64,000 nucleotides of DNA, taken from Candidatus Ferrigenium altingense (GTDB taxonomy: Bacteria > Pseudomonadota > Gammaproteobacteria > Burkholderiales > Gallionellaceae). Positions 39,076-46,961 of the stretch are shown in pieces. The stretch covers positions 310,001 through 374,000 of the forward strand of contig JAHRYS010000003.1 of NCBI GenBank assembly GCA_020621985.1, in the 5' to 3' direction. A model generated the notes under the pieces. The model was not told the DNA's origin. It saw only the letters and a program-made list of their open reading frames with translations, and searched no databases. Position 1 is the first letter of the stretch; every line of letters begins with the position of its first letter. The translations under genes were made by a program, and so were the position numbers.

Positions 39076-39318
39076 ATGGAAGTCATCGTAAAGAAATGGG
39101 GCAACAGCGCGGCAGTACGCATCCCGGCATCTGTCATGGCGGCGGCGCATGTCGCTTTGGATCAGCCAGTCGAGGTGCGCGAGGAGCAGGGGCGCATCGT
39201 CATCGAACCGGTGCGCCGCAAGGCATACAAGCTGGACGAACTGCTGGGCGGCATCACCGCAAAAAATCAGCACAAGCCCATCGACACCGGCGCGCCGGTG
39301 GGCAAGGAAGTCTGGTAA
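39076..39318 (+). CDS. mazE: MazE-type antitoxin (SpoVT/AbrB domain)
   Basis: 80 residues from ATG 39076. MEVIVKKWGNSAAVRIPASV is the swapped-hairpin AbrB DNA-binding domain, and the C-terminal half (RKAYKLDELLGGIT...) is the toxin-wrapping tail. Its stop overlaps the toxin start by one base (TAATG). It would neutralise MazF and repress the operon. Longer upstream frames are ignored since the promoter lies within them. Confidence 0.93.
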   Translation: MEVIVKKWGNSAAVRIPASVMAAAHVALDQPVEVREEQGRIVIEPVRRKAYKLDELLGGITAKNQHKPIDTGAPVGKEVW

Positions 39319-39659
39319 TGGCGCGTCGCTTCGTGCCGGATGCGGGCGACATCGTCTGGCTGGAATTCTCTCCGCAAGCCGGACACGAACAAGCCGGACA
39401 CCGGCCCGCGTTGGTGCTCAGCCCTGCCGCCTATAACGGCAAGACCGGCACCATGCTGTGCTGCCCGATGACCACGCAAATAAAAGGCTATCCCTTTGAA
39501 GTGGTCATCCACACGGAAGGCGCCAGCGGCGTGGTGCTGTCCGACCAGGTAAAGAATCTCGATTGGCGTGCGCGCAAAGCCATGCCCAAAGGCAAGGCAT
39601 CATCAGAAGAACTGGACGAAGTACGCGCCAAGATCGCCGCGCTGCTTGGAGTACGCTGA
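39318..39659 (+). CDS. mazF: MazF-type endoribonuclease toxin
   Basis: 113 residues: FVPDAGDIVWLEFSPQAGHE, then HRPALVLSPAAYN, CCPMTTQIKGYPFEV and SGVVLSDQVKNLDWRAR are the PemK/MazF beta-barrel motifs with the catalytic Arg region (QAGHEQAGHRPAL). Cuts mRNA at short sequence sites when MazE is degraded. Complete and presumably active. First intact module of the accessory island. Confidence 0.94.
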   Translation: MARRFVPDAGDIVWLEFSPQAGHEQAGHRPALVLSPAAYNGKTGTMLCCPMTTQIKGYPFEVVIHTEGASGVVLSDQVKNLDWRARKAMPKGKASSEELDEVRAKIAALLGVR

Positions 39660-39817
39660 ACCATGCACACGCTAGACAGGCTCAACCATGCCGAGGTACT
39701 TATCTGGGTAACATGCCGAAATCGGAGTGCACCCCCCATCAGCTTTGCGCTGCGTAAAGAGAAGCGATGCACCCGTTCCTCTTCACGGTACGAAAAATAA
39801 ACCTGCCCAAGTGAGCC

Positions 39818-42800
39818 ATGGTCAAGGTTTACATCTCAGCTACACGCCTAGACCTTGCCGCAGAATGCACGGCAGTCAAAGGCTGGCTGACCGATGCGGG
39901 CCATGAACCGGTAGACAGCTACATTCCAGATAGCCAGCCCCTACTGGAGAGCTGCTTGGCAGATATTGATCGCTGCGACTTGTATGTTCTGGTTTTGGGC
40001 TATCGCTATGGTTCAAGGCCGCAGCAAGAAAACCCTGAAAACCTCTCCATTACTCAACTGGAATTTCGTCATGCAGGCCAGCGCAATATACCTAGGATAG
40101 TACTCCAGCGGTCATACATCCCAGATGTTGAGCTATCCGACATTTTCGACCCAGCGGAAATGGAAGCGGTAAGAGCTTTTCACAGCGAGGTAGGCAGCTT
40201 GGTTCGCCCCGCGCGCTTTGCTAATGAAGATGAACTGATAAGGCAATTACGCGCTGGAATCTCCGGTGAACTAAAGAAACTCGGCCTGTCGCCCGGTGCA
40301 GCAACCCTGATTGAATCCATGCGCCGGGCCTCCCGCGACCTGCTTACCTGGCCTTCTACCTTGCCCGGTGACAAATGGCTGGAGCGCCCTGAATTGGATC
40401 GCCTTCGCCAGCGTATTGCCGAATCATCCTGTTCAGTGACTCTGGTGCTCGGTGAACCCGGTTGCGGCAAGTCGGCTTTGCTGGCCCGGCTGGGGTTGGC
40501 TGTGCAGGCGGATGGCATTCCGGTGTTGGGCATCAAGGCGGACTTTTTGCCGGAGGGTGTTTTGACGCCGCAGGCGCTCATGCAATATCTGGAGCTGCCT
40601 GTACCCGTGCTTTCCGCCGTGCAGTCACTGGCTGAGGAAGGGCTGGTGCTGGTGCTGCTGGATCAACTCGACGCCTTGGCAGAATTGGTGGTGCAACATT
40701 CTGCGCGGTTGCGGGTATTGCTCAATCTGATTCGAGACCTGAACGGCATCCCGAATGTCCGTGTAGTTGCCACTTGCCGCTCTTTCGAACAACGCCATGA
40801 CCCCAGCCTGCGCAATCTCGAAGCTGAGTCATTTACAATGGCGCTGCCAAGCTGGGAAGAGGTGAATGCTGTCTTGCAAGCCAAGGGAGTGCAGGCCGGC
40901 AACTGGGCCGAAGAAATGCGCGAAACTCTGCGCTCGCCACAGGCTCTGGACACCTTCCTCACCCTGCTGGGAGGGGCGGACGAATTGAGTTTGCTGCGCA
41001 GTTACCAAGGCATGCTGCAAATCCAGTGGGAAAGAAAGGTGCTAGGAGATGGCGACATAAACGGGCGCAAGGCTCTGCTTTTCGATCTGGCGCGGAGCAT
41101 GGCCGAGCGGGAAATGCTGTGGTTGCCACTTGCACGGTTCGAGGAACGATTTGCGCTGGTAAGGGAACTGGTAGCCGCGAATCTGTTGCGTATGGAAGAA
41201 GGAACAGGCCGTATCGGCTTTCGCCACCAGACCCTGTATGAATTCGTCCGTGTCCACAGTTTTCTTGATTCCGAAGGCAGCCTGACCGATGCGGTGCTTG
41301 CGGGGCAAAATAGTCTGCGCATACGCCCGCAGCTCTGGCATGCGCTGGGGCATCTGCGGGATGTTGCGCCAGACGAGTATCAACAAGAACTTTCCCGCCT
41401 TTGGGCTTCGGAACTGCGCCCGCACTTGCGCATGTTGATCATCGAGTTTCTTGGGCGGCAGACAACGCCTATGAGTTCCGAGGTGAGGCTGGCTTTGCAC
41501 AGCTTTGACGATCCATGGTTCCAGCGCCGCTTCCTGAATGCCGTGGTAGGCAGTCCGGGGTGGTTCGCACAACTGGCGGCTAGCTATTTACCCATGCTGA
41601 TGACCCGCCCGATTCATGAGGCGGCGATAGTCCAGCCTATACTCGGTCAGGCGATGGGCTTCGCGCCGCAAGAGGCGCTGGCGCTGGTGGATGTTCACTG
41701 GTTGCCGTATCCGATCCGGGATGAACAGAGTTGGCAGGTGCTGGTGATGGGGATACTTCCTCCCCAGGATAATGCGTGGGTTGTGCGGATTGAAACCATG
41801 CTTTCCCGAACCGACTTTAACTCTTGGGCGGTGGGATATGCTGCGGGTATCGTGAGCGCCGTTCTACCAAGTGAGGCTCCTCGTCTGGTGGCGGCATGGC
41901 TGAAGCAGCAATGGCAAAAGGTGCAAGCGGGAGATACAACCGCGCTTCCTGCTGCTGTCGAAACGGAAGTGCTGGATAAATATTCTTCTCCGCGCAACAG
42001 CAGGATTGAATCGCTGCTCCATTGTCGCGACCTGCACGATCTTCCTGCCATTGCCGAAGCAGCGCCACGAGCATTTATTCAGGCGCTCTGGACACTGTAT
42101 TTGGAAATGCTGGAAACGGTAACCAGTGAAGCACATCCTTTTGTAGTGGGTTACCGCGATAGTTACGTCTTGTTCGATGGGCTGGGTGATGAAGAGAACT
42201 CTCGGCTGGATTACCCCATGTCCGAGGCGATTACATTGTCCATAGGTACTTGGGCGGAGACTGAACCGGAGGCATTCAAAGAGTTTGTTCGTGCCAATGC
42301 CAATGTGGATATGTTGCTCGTGCAGCGTTGGTTGGCAAGAGGGTTGGTGAAGTGCGCCGCCCATGATCCTGCTTTTGTACTGGAATTTCTTTGTTCCGAT
42401 CCGCGCCGCTTGGTGCTTGGCCCCCATTCGAACCGTTATCGGGACAGCTGCAAACTGATCGAAGCCGTGGTACCACATCTGGATGAAACGCAGTATTTGC
42501 GGCTGGAAAATACGTTGCTGAACTGGCATCGCTACAGCCACATGCCGGACGACGACGTTCAAACTCGGAGGAACCGTTTGCTATGGGATCGCGAGAATCG
42601 TCTGCGCCTGCTGCGCGCCTTGCCCAGCGAGCGTTTGAGTCCGGCTGTACGGCGGCTGGCGGCGGAGGAAGAGCGCGCATTTCCAAATTTGTCGGACAGG
42701 GATACGTGGTTTTCCGGGATGACGAGGATTGATAGCCCAGTCAGCGCCGAGCAAATGCAAAAAGCCAGCGATGAAGATGTTCTTCATCTCTTCGAGGAGT

Positions 42801-44257
42801 TGACCGACGACCTTGATAGAAGGCATCCACGACAGAATATGAAAGGCGGCGCCATTGAGGCTGGACGTGAGCTGGCTAAACTGGCTGAGTCCGATGCCGA
42901 GCGTGCTGTGCGCCTTGTGCGCATGCTCAAGTCCGGCAGAAATGAAATCCCGGTAGGCCAAGTGTTGCGCAATCTGGTCAAGGCGGGATATGGGCGCGAA
43001 GCGCTTTATGCGCTGATTCAAGAACTGGACACAAAGGGGTTTGCCAGCGATCATTTCCGCCAGGAGGCTGCGCATGCGATTGAAGAGGCTGCCAGTTCAG
43101 AGGCCCCCGTGCCAGAATCGCTGTTGGCGTTGCTGGCAAGCTGGTTAGTGTCCGTTGACCCAGCATCGGAAGACGTTGATGGCGAGCGGGAAGCCAAGGA
43201 GCGTAAGGCAAGCTTGCTCTGGGGGCATGGAGGGATGTTAATTCTTCCTTCTGGAAACTACCCGGTACTTTCTGCGATTTCACGGGCATGCTTGGTTGTA
43301 ACCCCACCACTTATGGAACGCTGGCTGAATATTCTGGAAGGCCATTTGTCGCGTAGCGAGTCCCCACGTGTCTGGTCATCCATCGCTTGGCGTTATCTTC
43401 GCTGGCTGAACTTGGCATCCCATGAACGGGCGCAAGCATTTCTCGACAGACTGTTCAAAGCGTATCCCTCCGTGCTTGGCAAAGTGGAAGGCGTTCACCT
43501 GATGGCCTATCTTCAGCACTGGATATTCCCGGAGAATGCAAGGCGCTGGCTGGAACTCATGGTTCAAGCGGGCGGGCAAGGCGCACAGGGCCATGGCGAA
43601 TTGCTCATGGTGCGCCATGCCCTGTTTCCGGCAGAAGAATGGGCGCGAGGGCAGGTGGCGGCACTGCTTTTCTCAACGGAGGAAGCAACACAGGAGCAGC
43701 GGGTAGGTATTGCTCATGCGCTGGCCCATTTGTGGTCAGAGCAGGAATACCGGAATCTCGCCCATGGTTATTTGCTGCCGCTTCTCGAGAGTAATGAAAA
43801 TGAGGTGCTTCATGCCTTGAGCGGTATATTTCTGACTCAATCCTGGCTTCCCGATCAACCGACCCGCTCGTTGCTGGATGCGCTATGCGAGCATCCGGCC
43901 ATATTGCGAAATCAGCCAACCGAATTTTTGGGTGAGCATCTGGAATACTTGGTCGAGATGGAGCCAGAACGAGTGGCGATGCTGGCCAACACACTTCTCG
44001 ATCAGGTGGGCGAGGCAATGGGGAATACCGCGACATCATGGTACCTGCGTAGCGAATCACTGTTGGCAATCGCTTTGGCTCTCCAAGATATGAGCGAACC
44101 CCACCGCACGAACGGTGTTGCCCTGTTTGAGCGCATGCTGGAATTCAATCTGCCGCAGGCGCACGAAATGGTGCTCAACCTGGATAAACGCACGCCGCAG
44201 GGTGCTGCTGCGCCGTCTGTGCGACGTCGTAGAAAGGTAAAGCCACGGAAGAAATGA
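39818..44257 (+). CDS. DUF4062-STAND NTPase, candidate defence protein
   Basis: 1,479 residues. N-terminal DUF4062 domain (about 1-100): VYISATRLDLAAEC, GHEPVDSY, IDRCDLYVLVLGYRYGSRP and SITQLEFRHA. A STAND/NACHT-like P-loop ATPase follows: Walker A GEPGCGKS (212-219), Walker B VLVLLDQLDAL (Asp282), ATCRS arginine-finger-like motif, and FRHQTLYEFV (His470) at the end of the winged-helix part. Residues about 500-1,479 are a long Leu/Trp-rich all-alpha region, probably an alpha-solenoid sensor, with a basic tail (RRRRKVKPRKK). This plan (effector-like N-terminus, ATPase switch, large sensor) is that of Avs/NLR-like anti-phage proteins; that role is inferred. The start has only a weak ribosome site. 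Confidence 0.85.
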   Translation: MVKVYISATRLDLAAECTAVKGWLTDAGHEPVDSYIPDSQPLLESCLADIDRCDLYVLVLGYRYGSRPQQENPENLSITQLEFRHAGQRNIPRIVLQRSYIPDVELSDIFDPAEMEAVRAFHSEVGSLVRPARFANEDELIRQLRAGISGELKKLGLSPGAATLIESMRRASRDLLTWPSTLPGDKWLERPELDRLRQRIAESSCSVTLVLGEPGCGKSALLARLGLAVQADGIPVLGIKADFLPEGVLTPQALMQYLELPVPVLSAVQSLAEEGLVLVLLDQLDALAELVVQHSARLRVLLNLIRDLNGIPNVRVVATCRSFEQRHDPSLRNLEAESFTMALPSWEEVNAVLQAKGVQAGNWAEEMRETLRSPQALDTFLTLLGGADELSLLRSYQGMLQIQWERKVLGDGDINGRKALLFDLARSMAEREMLWLPLARFEERFALVRELVAANLLRMEEGTGRIGFRHQTLYEFVRVHSFLDSEGSLTDAVLAGQNSLRIRPQLWHALGHLRDVAPDEYQQELSRLWASELRPHLRMLIIEFLGRQTTPMSSEVRLALHSFDDPWFQRRFLNAVVGSPGWFAQLAASYLPMLMTRPIHEAAIVQPILGQAMGFAPQEALALVDVHWLPYPIRDEQSWQVLVMGILPPQDNAWVVRIETMLSRTDFNSWAVGYAAGIVSAVLPSEAPRLVAAWLKQQWQKVQAGDTTALPAAVETEVLDKYSSPRNSRIESLLHCRDLHDLPAIAEAAPRAFIQALWTLYLEMLETVTSEAHPFVVGYRDSYVLFDGLGDEENSRLDYPMSEAITLSIGTWAETEPEAFKEFVRANANVDMLLVQRWLARGLVKCAAHDPAFVLEFLCSDPRRLVLGPHSNRYRDSCKLIEAVVPHLDETQYLRLENTLLNWHRYSHMPDDDVQTRRNRLLWDRENRLRLLRALPSERLSPAVRRLAAEEERAFPNLSDRDTWFSGMTRIDSPVSAEQMQKASDEDVLHLFEELTDDLDRRHPRQNMKGGAIEAGRELAKLAESDAERAVRLVRMLKSGRNEIPVGQVLRNLVKAGYGREALYALIQELDTKGFASDHFRQEAAHAIEEAASSEAPVPESLLALLASWLVSVDPASEDVDGEREAKERKASLLWGHGGMLILPSGNYPVLSAISRACLVVTPPLMERWLNILEGHLSRSESPRVWSSIAWRYLRWLNLASHERAQAFLDRLFKAYPSVLGKVEGVHLMAYLQHWIFPENARRWLELMVQAGGQGAQGHGELLMVRHALFPAEEWARGQVAALLFSTEEATQEQRVGIAHALAHLWSEQEYRNLAHGYLLPLLESNENEVLHALSGIFLTQSWLPDQPTRSLLDALCEHPAILRNQPTEFLGEHLEYLVEMEPERVAMLANTLLDQVGEAMGNTATSWYLRSESLLAIALALQDMSEPHRTNGVALFERMLEFNLPQAHEMVLNLDKRTPQGAAAPSVRRRRKVKPRKK

Positions 44258-44278
44258 TGAACGAACAAAAGAACGAAC

Positions 44279-44299
44279 AAAAGGGTCGGGTTCGCAATA
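44279..44299. repeat. 21-bp direct repeat, copy 1
   Basis: AAAAGGGTCGGGTTCGCAAT plus A, just downstream of the STAND gene, repeated exactly at 44831-44851. The two copies bracket the Mrr-type gene. Confidence 0.85.
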
Positions 44300-44830
44300 G
44301 GCAGGGCTAGACTAAAGCCACTTGACTTGCACACACTTGGAGAGAGCTTCATGGCCAGAAAGCGAAATCAAAGTACGTTCGAGGACTTGATCGATATCGT
44401 TGCGCTATTCCCGTGGTGGGTCGGGCTCATTCTGGCGGCGGTTTTCTATTTCTGGCTGCACCATGTCGCCAGTACTCCTGTCGTGGTTGGGCAGCAGGGG
44501 CAGATGTCTGCGGTAATGACTCAAGCCATGTACAAGGGACTCGCCACTGGCGGACAGTATGTCCTGCCGCTCATTTGCATAATCGGTGCGGGGCTCTCAG
44601 CCTTGGGACGGCGGAAGCGAAAGCAACTTTTTTCGGAGGTGGCGCAGAACGATTCTGCCGGCGTATTGAATGGGATGAGCTGGCAGGAATTCGAGATGCT
44701 GGTGGGCGAGGTATTCCGGCAGAGAGGGTGCACAGTCACCGAAACGGGTGGCGGCGGGGCGGATGGCGGCTTCGATCTCGTGTTGAGAAAAGACGGCAAA
44801 AAATCCATCGTGCAATGCAAGCAGCGAACT

Positions 44831-44851
44831 AAAAGGGTCGGGTTCGCAATA
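44831..44851. repeat. 21-bp direct repeat, copy 2
   Basis: Identical to 44279-44299. Here it interrupts the Mrr-type coding sequence and is followed within seven bases by the longer repeat family at 44859. Confidence 0.85.
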
Positions 44852-44858
44852 ATAAGAA

Positions 44859-44932
44859 TAATCAGGGACAGGCCACGATTTATTGAAGGTCTGCCATATG
44901 TGGCCGCTTCGCCCTTGATGGAAAATCCCCGC
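44859..44932. repeat. dispersed repeat C, copy 1
   Basis: About 74 bases starting ATAATCAGGGACAGGCCACG, then ATTTATTGAAGGTCTGCCAT. Similar to 45910-45983 over its whole length. The core AATCAGGGACAG(G/A)CC resembles sequences I recall beside REP-associated tyrosine transposases; not verified. Confidence 0.7.
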
Positions 44933-44964
44933 AGCTTTCTCTGAATTAGTTTTCTCTGATTAAG

Positions 44965-44993
44965 TTGACAACAGAACGAACGTTCTCTAGGAT
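44965..44993 (+). promoter_or_regulatory. sigma-70 promoter of the BRO-type gene with a GAAC-N4-GTTC dyad in its spacer
   Basis: TTGACA (44965-44970), 17-base spacer, TAGGAT (44988-44993). The spacer ACAGAACGAACGTTCTC contains AGAAC-GAAC-GTTCT, a dyad placed to block RNA polymerase. The spacing GAAC-N4-GTTC matches the Bacillus-type LexA box core rather than the beta-proteobacterial CTGT-N8-ACAG box. Confidence 0.55.
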
Positions 44994-45067
44994 GCAGTTA
45001 TCGTTTTGCACGTTCAAACACGAACTGGTTGCCCGCATCACGCCTTAAGCAATGGGAGGACGCTGAC

Positions 45068-45913
45068 ATGAATACTGAAGAAACATCCAGACTCGCCGTT
45101 TTTGAGGGAAAGCAGATACGCAAGGCGTTTCATGAGGGTGAGTGGTGGTTCGCTGTTATTGATATTGTGGAAGTCTTGACCGGAAGCAGTATTCCCAAGA
45201 GATATTGGAGTGACCTCAAAAGAAAGCTTGTTGCTGAGGGGTTTACCGAAGCGTACGAAAAAATCGTACGGTTGAAAATGGCCGCCCCGGATGGGAAGCA
45301 GCGGTTAACCGATTGTGCCAACACCGAAACCCTGTTCCGCATCATCCAGTCCATTCCGTCGCCCAAGGTGGAGCCGCTCAAGCGCTGGCTTGCCAAGGCG
45401 GGCAAGGAGCGTCTCGACGAGATCGAGAATCCAGAGCTGGCGATGGGTCGGATGCAGGATTTGTATGAAAAGAAGGGCTACCCGAAGGAGTGGATCGACA
45501 AGCGCCTACGCGGCATCGCGGTACGGCAAGACCTTACCGATGAGTGGAAAGAGCGCGGTGCGGCGACTCGCCAGGAATTCGCGATCCTCACCAATGAAAT
45601 CATGCAGGGGACTTTTGATCTTAAGGTGGATGAATATAAGCAAGTGAAGTCATTGGCGCGGGAAAATCTGCGCGACCACATGACCGACATCGAGCTTATC
45701 CTCACCATGCTGGCCGAGGCGACGACCACGAAGCTGCACCGTGACCGGGATTCACAGGGCATGAAACCGCTCACGAAAGACGCAAAGGACGGTGGTGCGG
45801 TGGCTGGCAGGACGCGCAAGGATATTGAACAACAGACAGGCAAGCCGGTGATCTCGACGGAGAATTTCAAGCAAATGACCGGCGCGAAACTGAAGAAGCT
45901 GAAAGGCGGATAA
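45068..45913 (+). CDS. BRO-N domain protein (phage antirepressor-like)
   Basis: 281 residues from ATG 45068 (GGGAGG eight bases before). The N-terminal BRO domain is LAVFEGKQIRKAFHEGEWWF, AVIDIVEVLTGSSIPKRYW and RLTDCANTETLFRIIQSIPS. The C-terminal part (GYPKEWIDKRLRGIAVRQDL ... ENLRDHMTDIELILTMLAEA ... TRKDIEQQTGKPVISTENF) is shared by a family of chromosomal BRO-type proteins. BRO-N proteins bind DNA; many come from phages and act as antirepressors. Its stop codon lies inside copy 2 of repeat C. The role is unknown; its promoter suggests damage- or phage-linked control. Confidence 0.85.
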   Translation: MNTEETSRLAVFEGKQIRKAFHEGEWWFAVIDIVEVLTGSSIPKRYWSDLKRKLVAEGFTEAYEKIVRLKMAAPDGKQRLTDCANTETLFRIIQSIPSPKVEPLKRWLAKAGKERLDEIENPELAMGRMQDLYEKKGYPKEWIDKRLRGIAVRQDLTDEWKERGAATRQEFAILTNEIMQGTFDLKVDEYKQVKSLARENLRDHMTDIELILTMLAEATTTKLHRDRDSQGMKPLTKDAKDGGAVAGRTRKDIEQQTGKPVISTENFKQMTGAKLKKLKGG

Positions 45914-45983
45914 TCAAGGCAGGCCACGATTTATTGAAGGTCTGTCATGTGTAGCCGATTACCCCTGATTGAAAATCCTCGCA
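45910..45983. repeat. dispersed repeat C, copy 2
   Basis: ATAATCAAGG-CAGGCCACGA and onward aligns with 44859-44932 with one gap and a few changes. Contains the stop codon of the BRO-type gene. Confidence 0.7.
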
Positions 45984-46007
45984 GGCTTGCCGGGTACCAA
46001 GCGCACG

Positions 46008-46466
46008 TTATTCCAGGTCAGCAGGCCTGGCGCGCGTTTTGGCGGCAATGTAATCACCGTGGGAGATGTGGAGCAGGTCGGCCATCCTGCGCATCAGGTG
46101 GTTTTCATGTGCGCTGATTTGGCTGTCGGAATAGGCAACTTGCCACATGTATTCGATGATGCGAACCTTTTCGGACAATTCCAGCTCCCGGTTGATGAGA
46201 GACGTAAACTGATGAAGATCATTGGCGGCCGTTGCCGTCCGGTGCCCCAGTTCGGACAGTTTCGCCACTTCCGCATCCGATAGGTGAAACCGCTCCTTGA
46301 GGATGTTCAGTACCGTGGCCTGCTCCTGGTCTGTGCTGTCGGCATCCGACTGCATGACTTCGATGAGCAGCACGGCAGTTGCCAGTTGCAGGGTGTGTTC
46401 TGGGCGGTTCTCGACACTGGCGGGGGCAATGATCGCAGACAGAAAGTCACTTAGTTTGTTCAGCAT
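46008..46466 (-). CDS. TerB-family protein
   Basis: 152 residues, all-alpha TerB fold: LATAVLLIEVMQSDADSTDQ, then LSELGHRTATAANDLHQFTS, IIEYMWQVAYSDSQISAHEN and LMRRMADLLHISHGDYIAAK. The two acidic segments (DADSTDQE and SDSQISAHE) are the paired metal-binding loops of the family. TerB-like proteins occur in stress and defence contexts but also as stand-alone housekeeping genes. It reads opposite to the BRO-type gene and is followed upstream by slyX. Confidence 0.85.
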   Translation of the reverse strand: MLNKLSDFLSAIIAPASVENRPEHTLQLATAVLLIEVMQSDADSTDQEQATVLNILKERFHLSDAEVAKLSELGHRTATAANDLHQFTSLINRELELSEKVRIIEYMWQVAYSDSQISAHENHLMRRMADLLHISHGDYIAAKTRARPADLE

Positions 46467-46544
46467 GGCTAATCGTTTTCCAACAAGGTTTTTGACAACA
46501 ACAGGGTGCCGCGAAAGCGGCTGGTGATTCTCGCGGCGTGTGCC

Positions 46545-46751
46545 TCAATAATGAGGCGGCCTTTCGTTCGCAGGCATTTCCTCATTACCTGTTTCAGCCA
46601 GCGATTGGATGCGTCTTGCGAGCGATTCACAAAATGCTTCAAGGCGGTCCAGCTTTTGTTGCTGCTGATAGACCGTTTTGTTCAGCTCCTCGATCAGGTC
46701 TTCCTGGAAGGTGATTTTTGCTTCGATGTTTATCAAACGTTCTTCAATCAT
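46545..46751 (-). CDS. slyX: SlyX family protein
   Basis: 68 residues, almost entirely coiled coil (IEERLINIEAKITFQEDLIE, then LNKTVYQQQQKLDRLEAF), ending in the family tail NERPPHY with P-P-H-Y. Function is unknown across the family. Same strand as the TerB gene, 78 bases apart. Confidence 0.92.
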   Translation of the reverse strand: MIEERLINIEAKITFQEDLIEELNKTVYQQQQKLDRLEAFCESLARRIQSLAETGNEEMPANERPPHY

Positions 46752-46835
46752 GAGGTGGCTCTGAAAGTTCGGCGGCTGGCCGGGGGATGGCGGTTATTTT
46801 AGCGCGGAGCCGGAATTCATGCTCAGTGTGAGCGA

Positions 46836-46851
46836 ATAATCAGGGACAGGC
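46836..46851. repeat. dispersed repeat C, partial copy 3
   Basis: ATAATCAGGGACAGGC matches the first 16 bases of copy 1 exactly, then diverges. Between slyX and the fumarase gene. Confidence 0.55.
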
Positions 46852-46961
46852 TGCGGTCGCCTGACGCCTGTGGCCTTCTTCTGCCATCACACTAAATGAC
46901 CGGGTTCGGGTTAAAATTGCACCGGAAATTTCCAACCCATATCAGCCCGAAACTTAATCAC

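Larger units (their letters stand above)
44351..44944 (+). pseudogene. membrane-anchored Mrr-type restriction endonuclease, 3' end lost to a repeat
   Basis: ATG 44351 follows GGAGAGAG. Residues 20-85 hold two membrane helices (FPWWVGLILAAVFYFWL and YVLPLICIIGAGLSAL). From about 110 the Mrr-cat fold begins: MSWQEFEMLVGEVFRQRG, then GGGGADGGFDLVL and SIVQCKQ, giving the catalytic D-(Q/E)xK set. After QCKQRTKR the expected rest of the nuclease domain is missing: the frame enters the 21-bp repeat (44831) and then the ATAATCAGGGACAGGCC-type repeat, ending with unrelated residues. Family members with two TM helices plus Mrr-cat are usually about 50-100 residues longer. Probably a broken partner of the STAND gene, 93 bases upstream. 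Confidence 0.72.
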
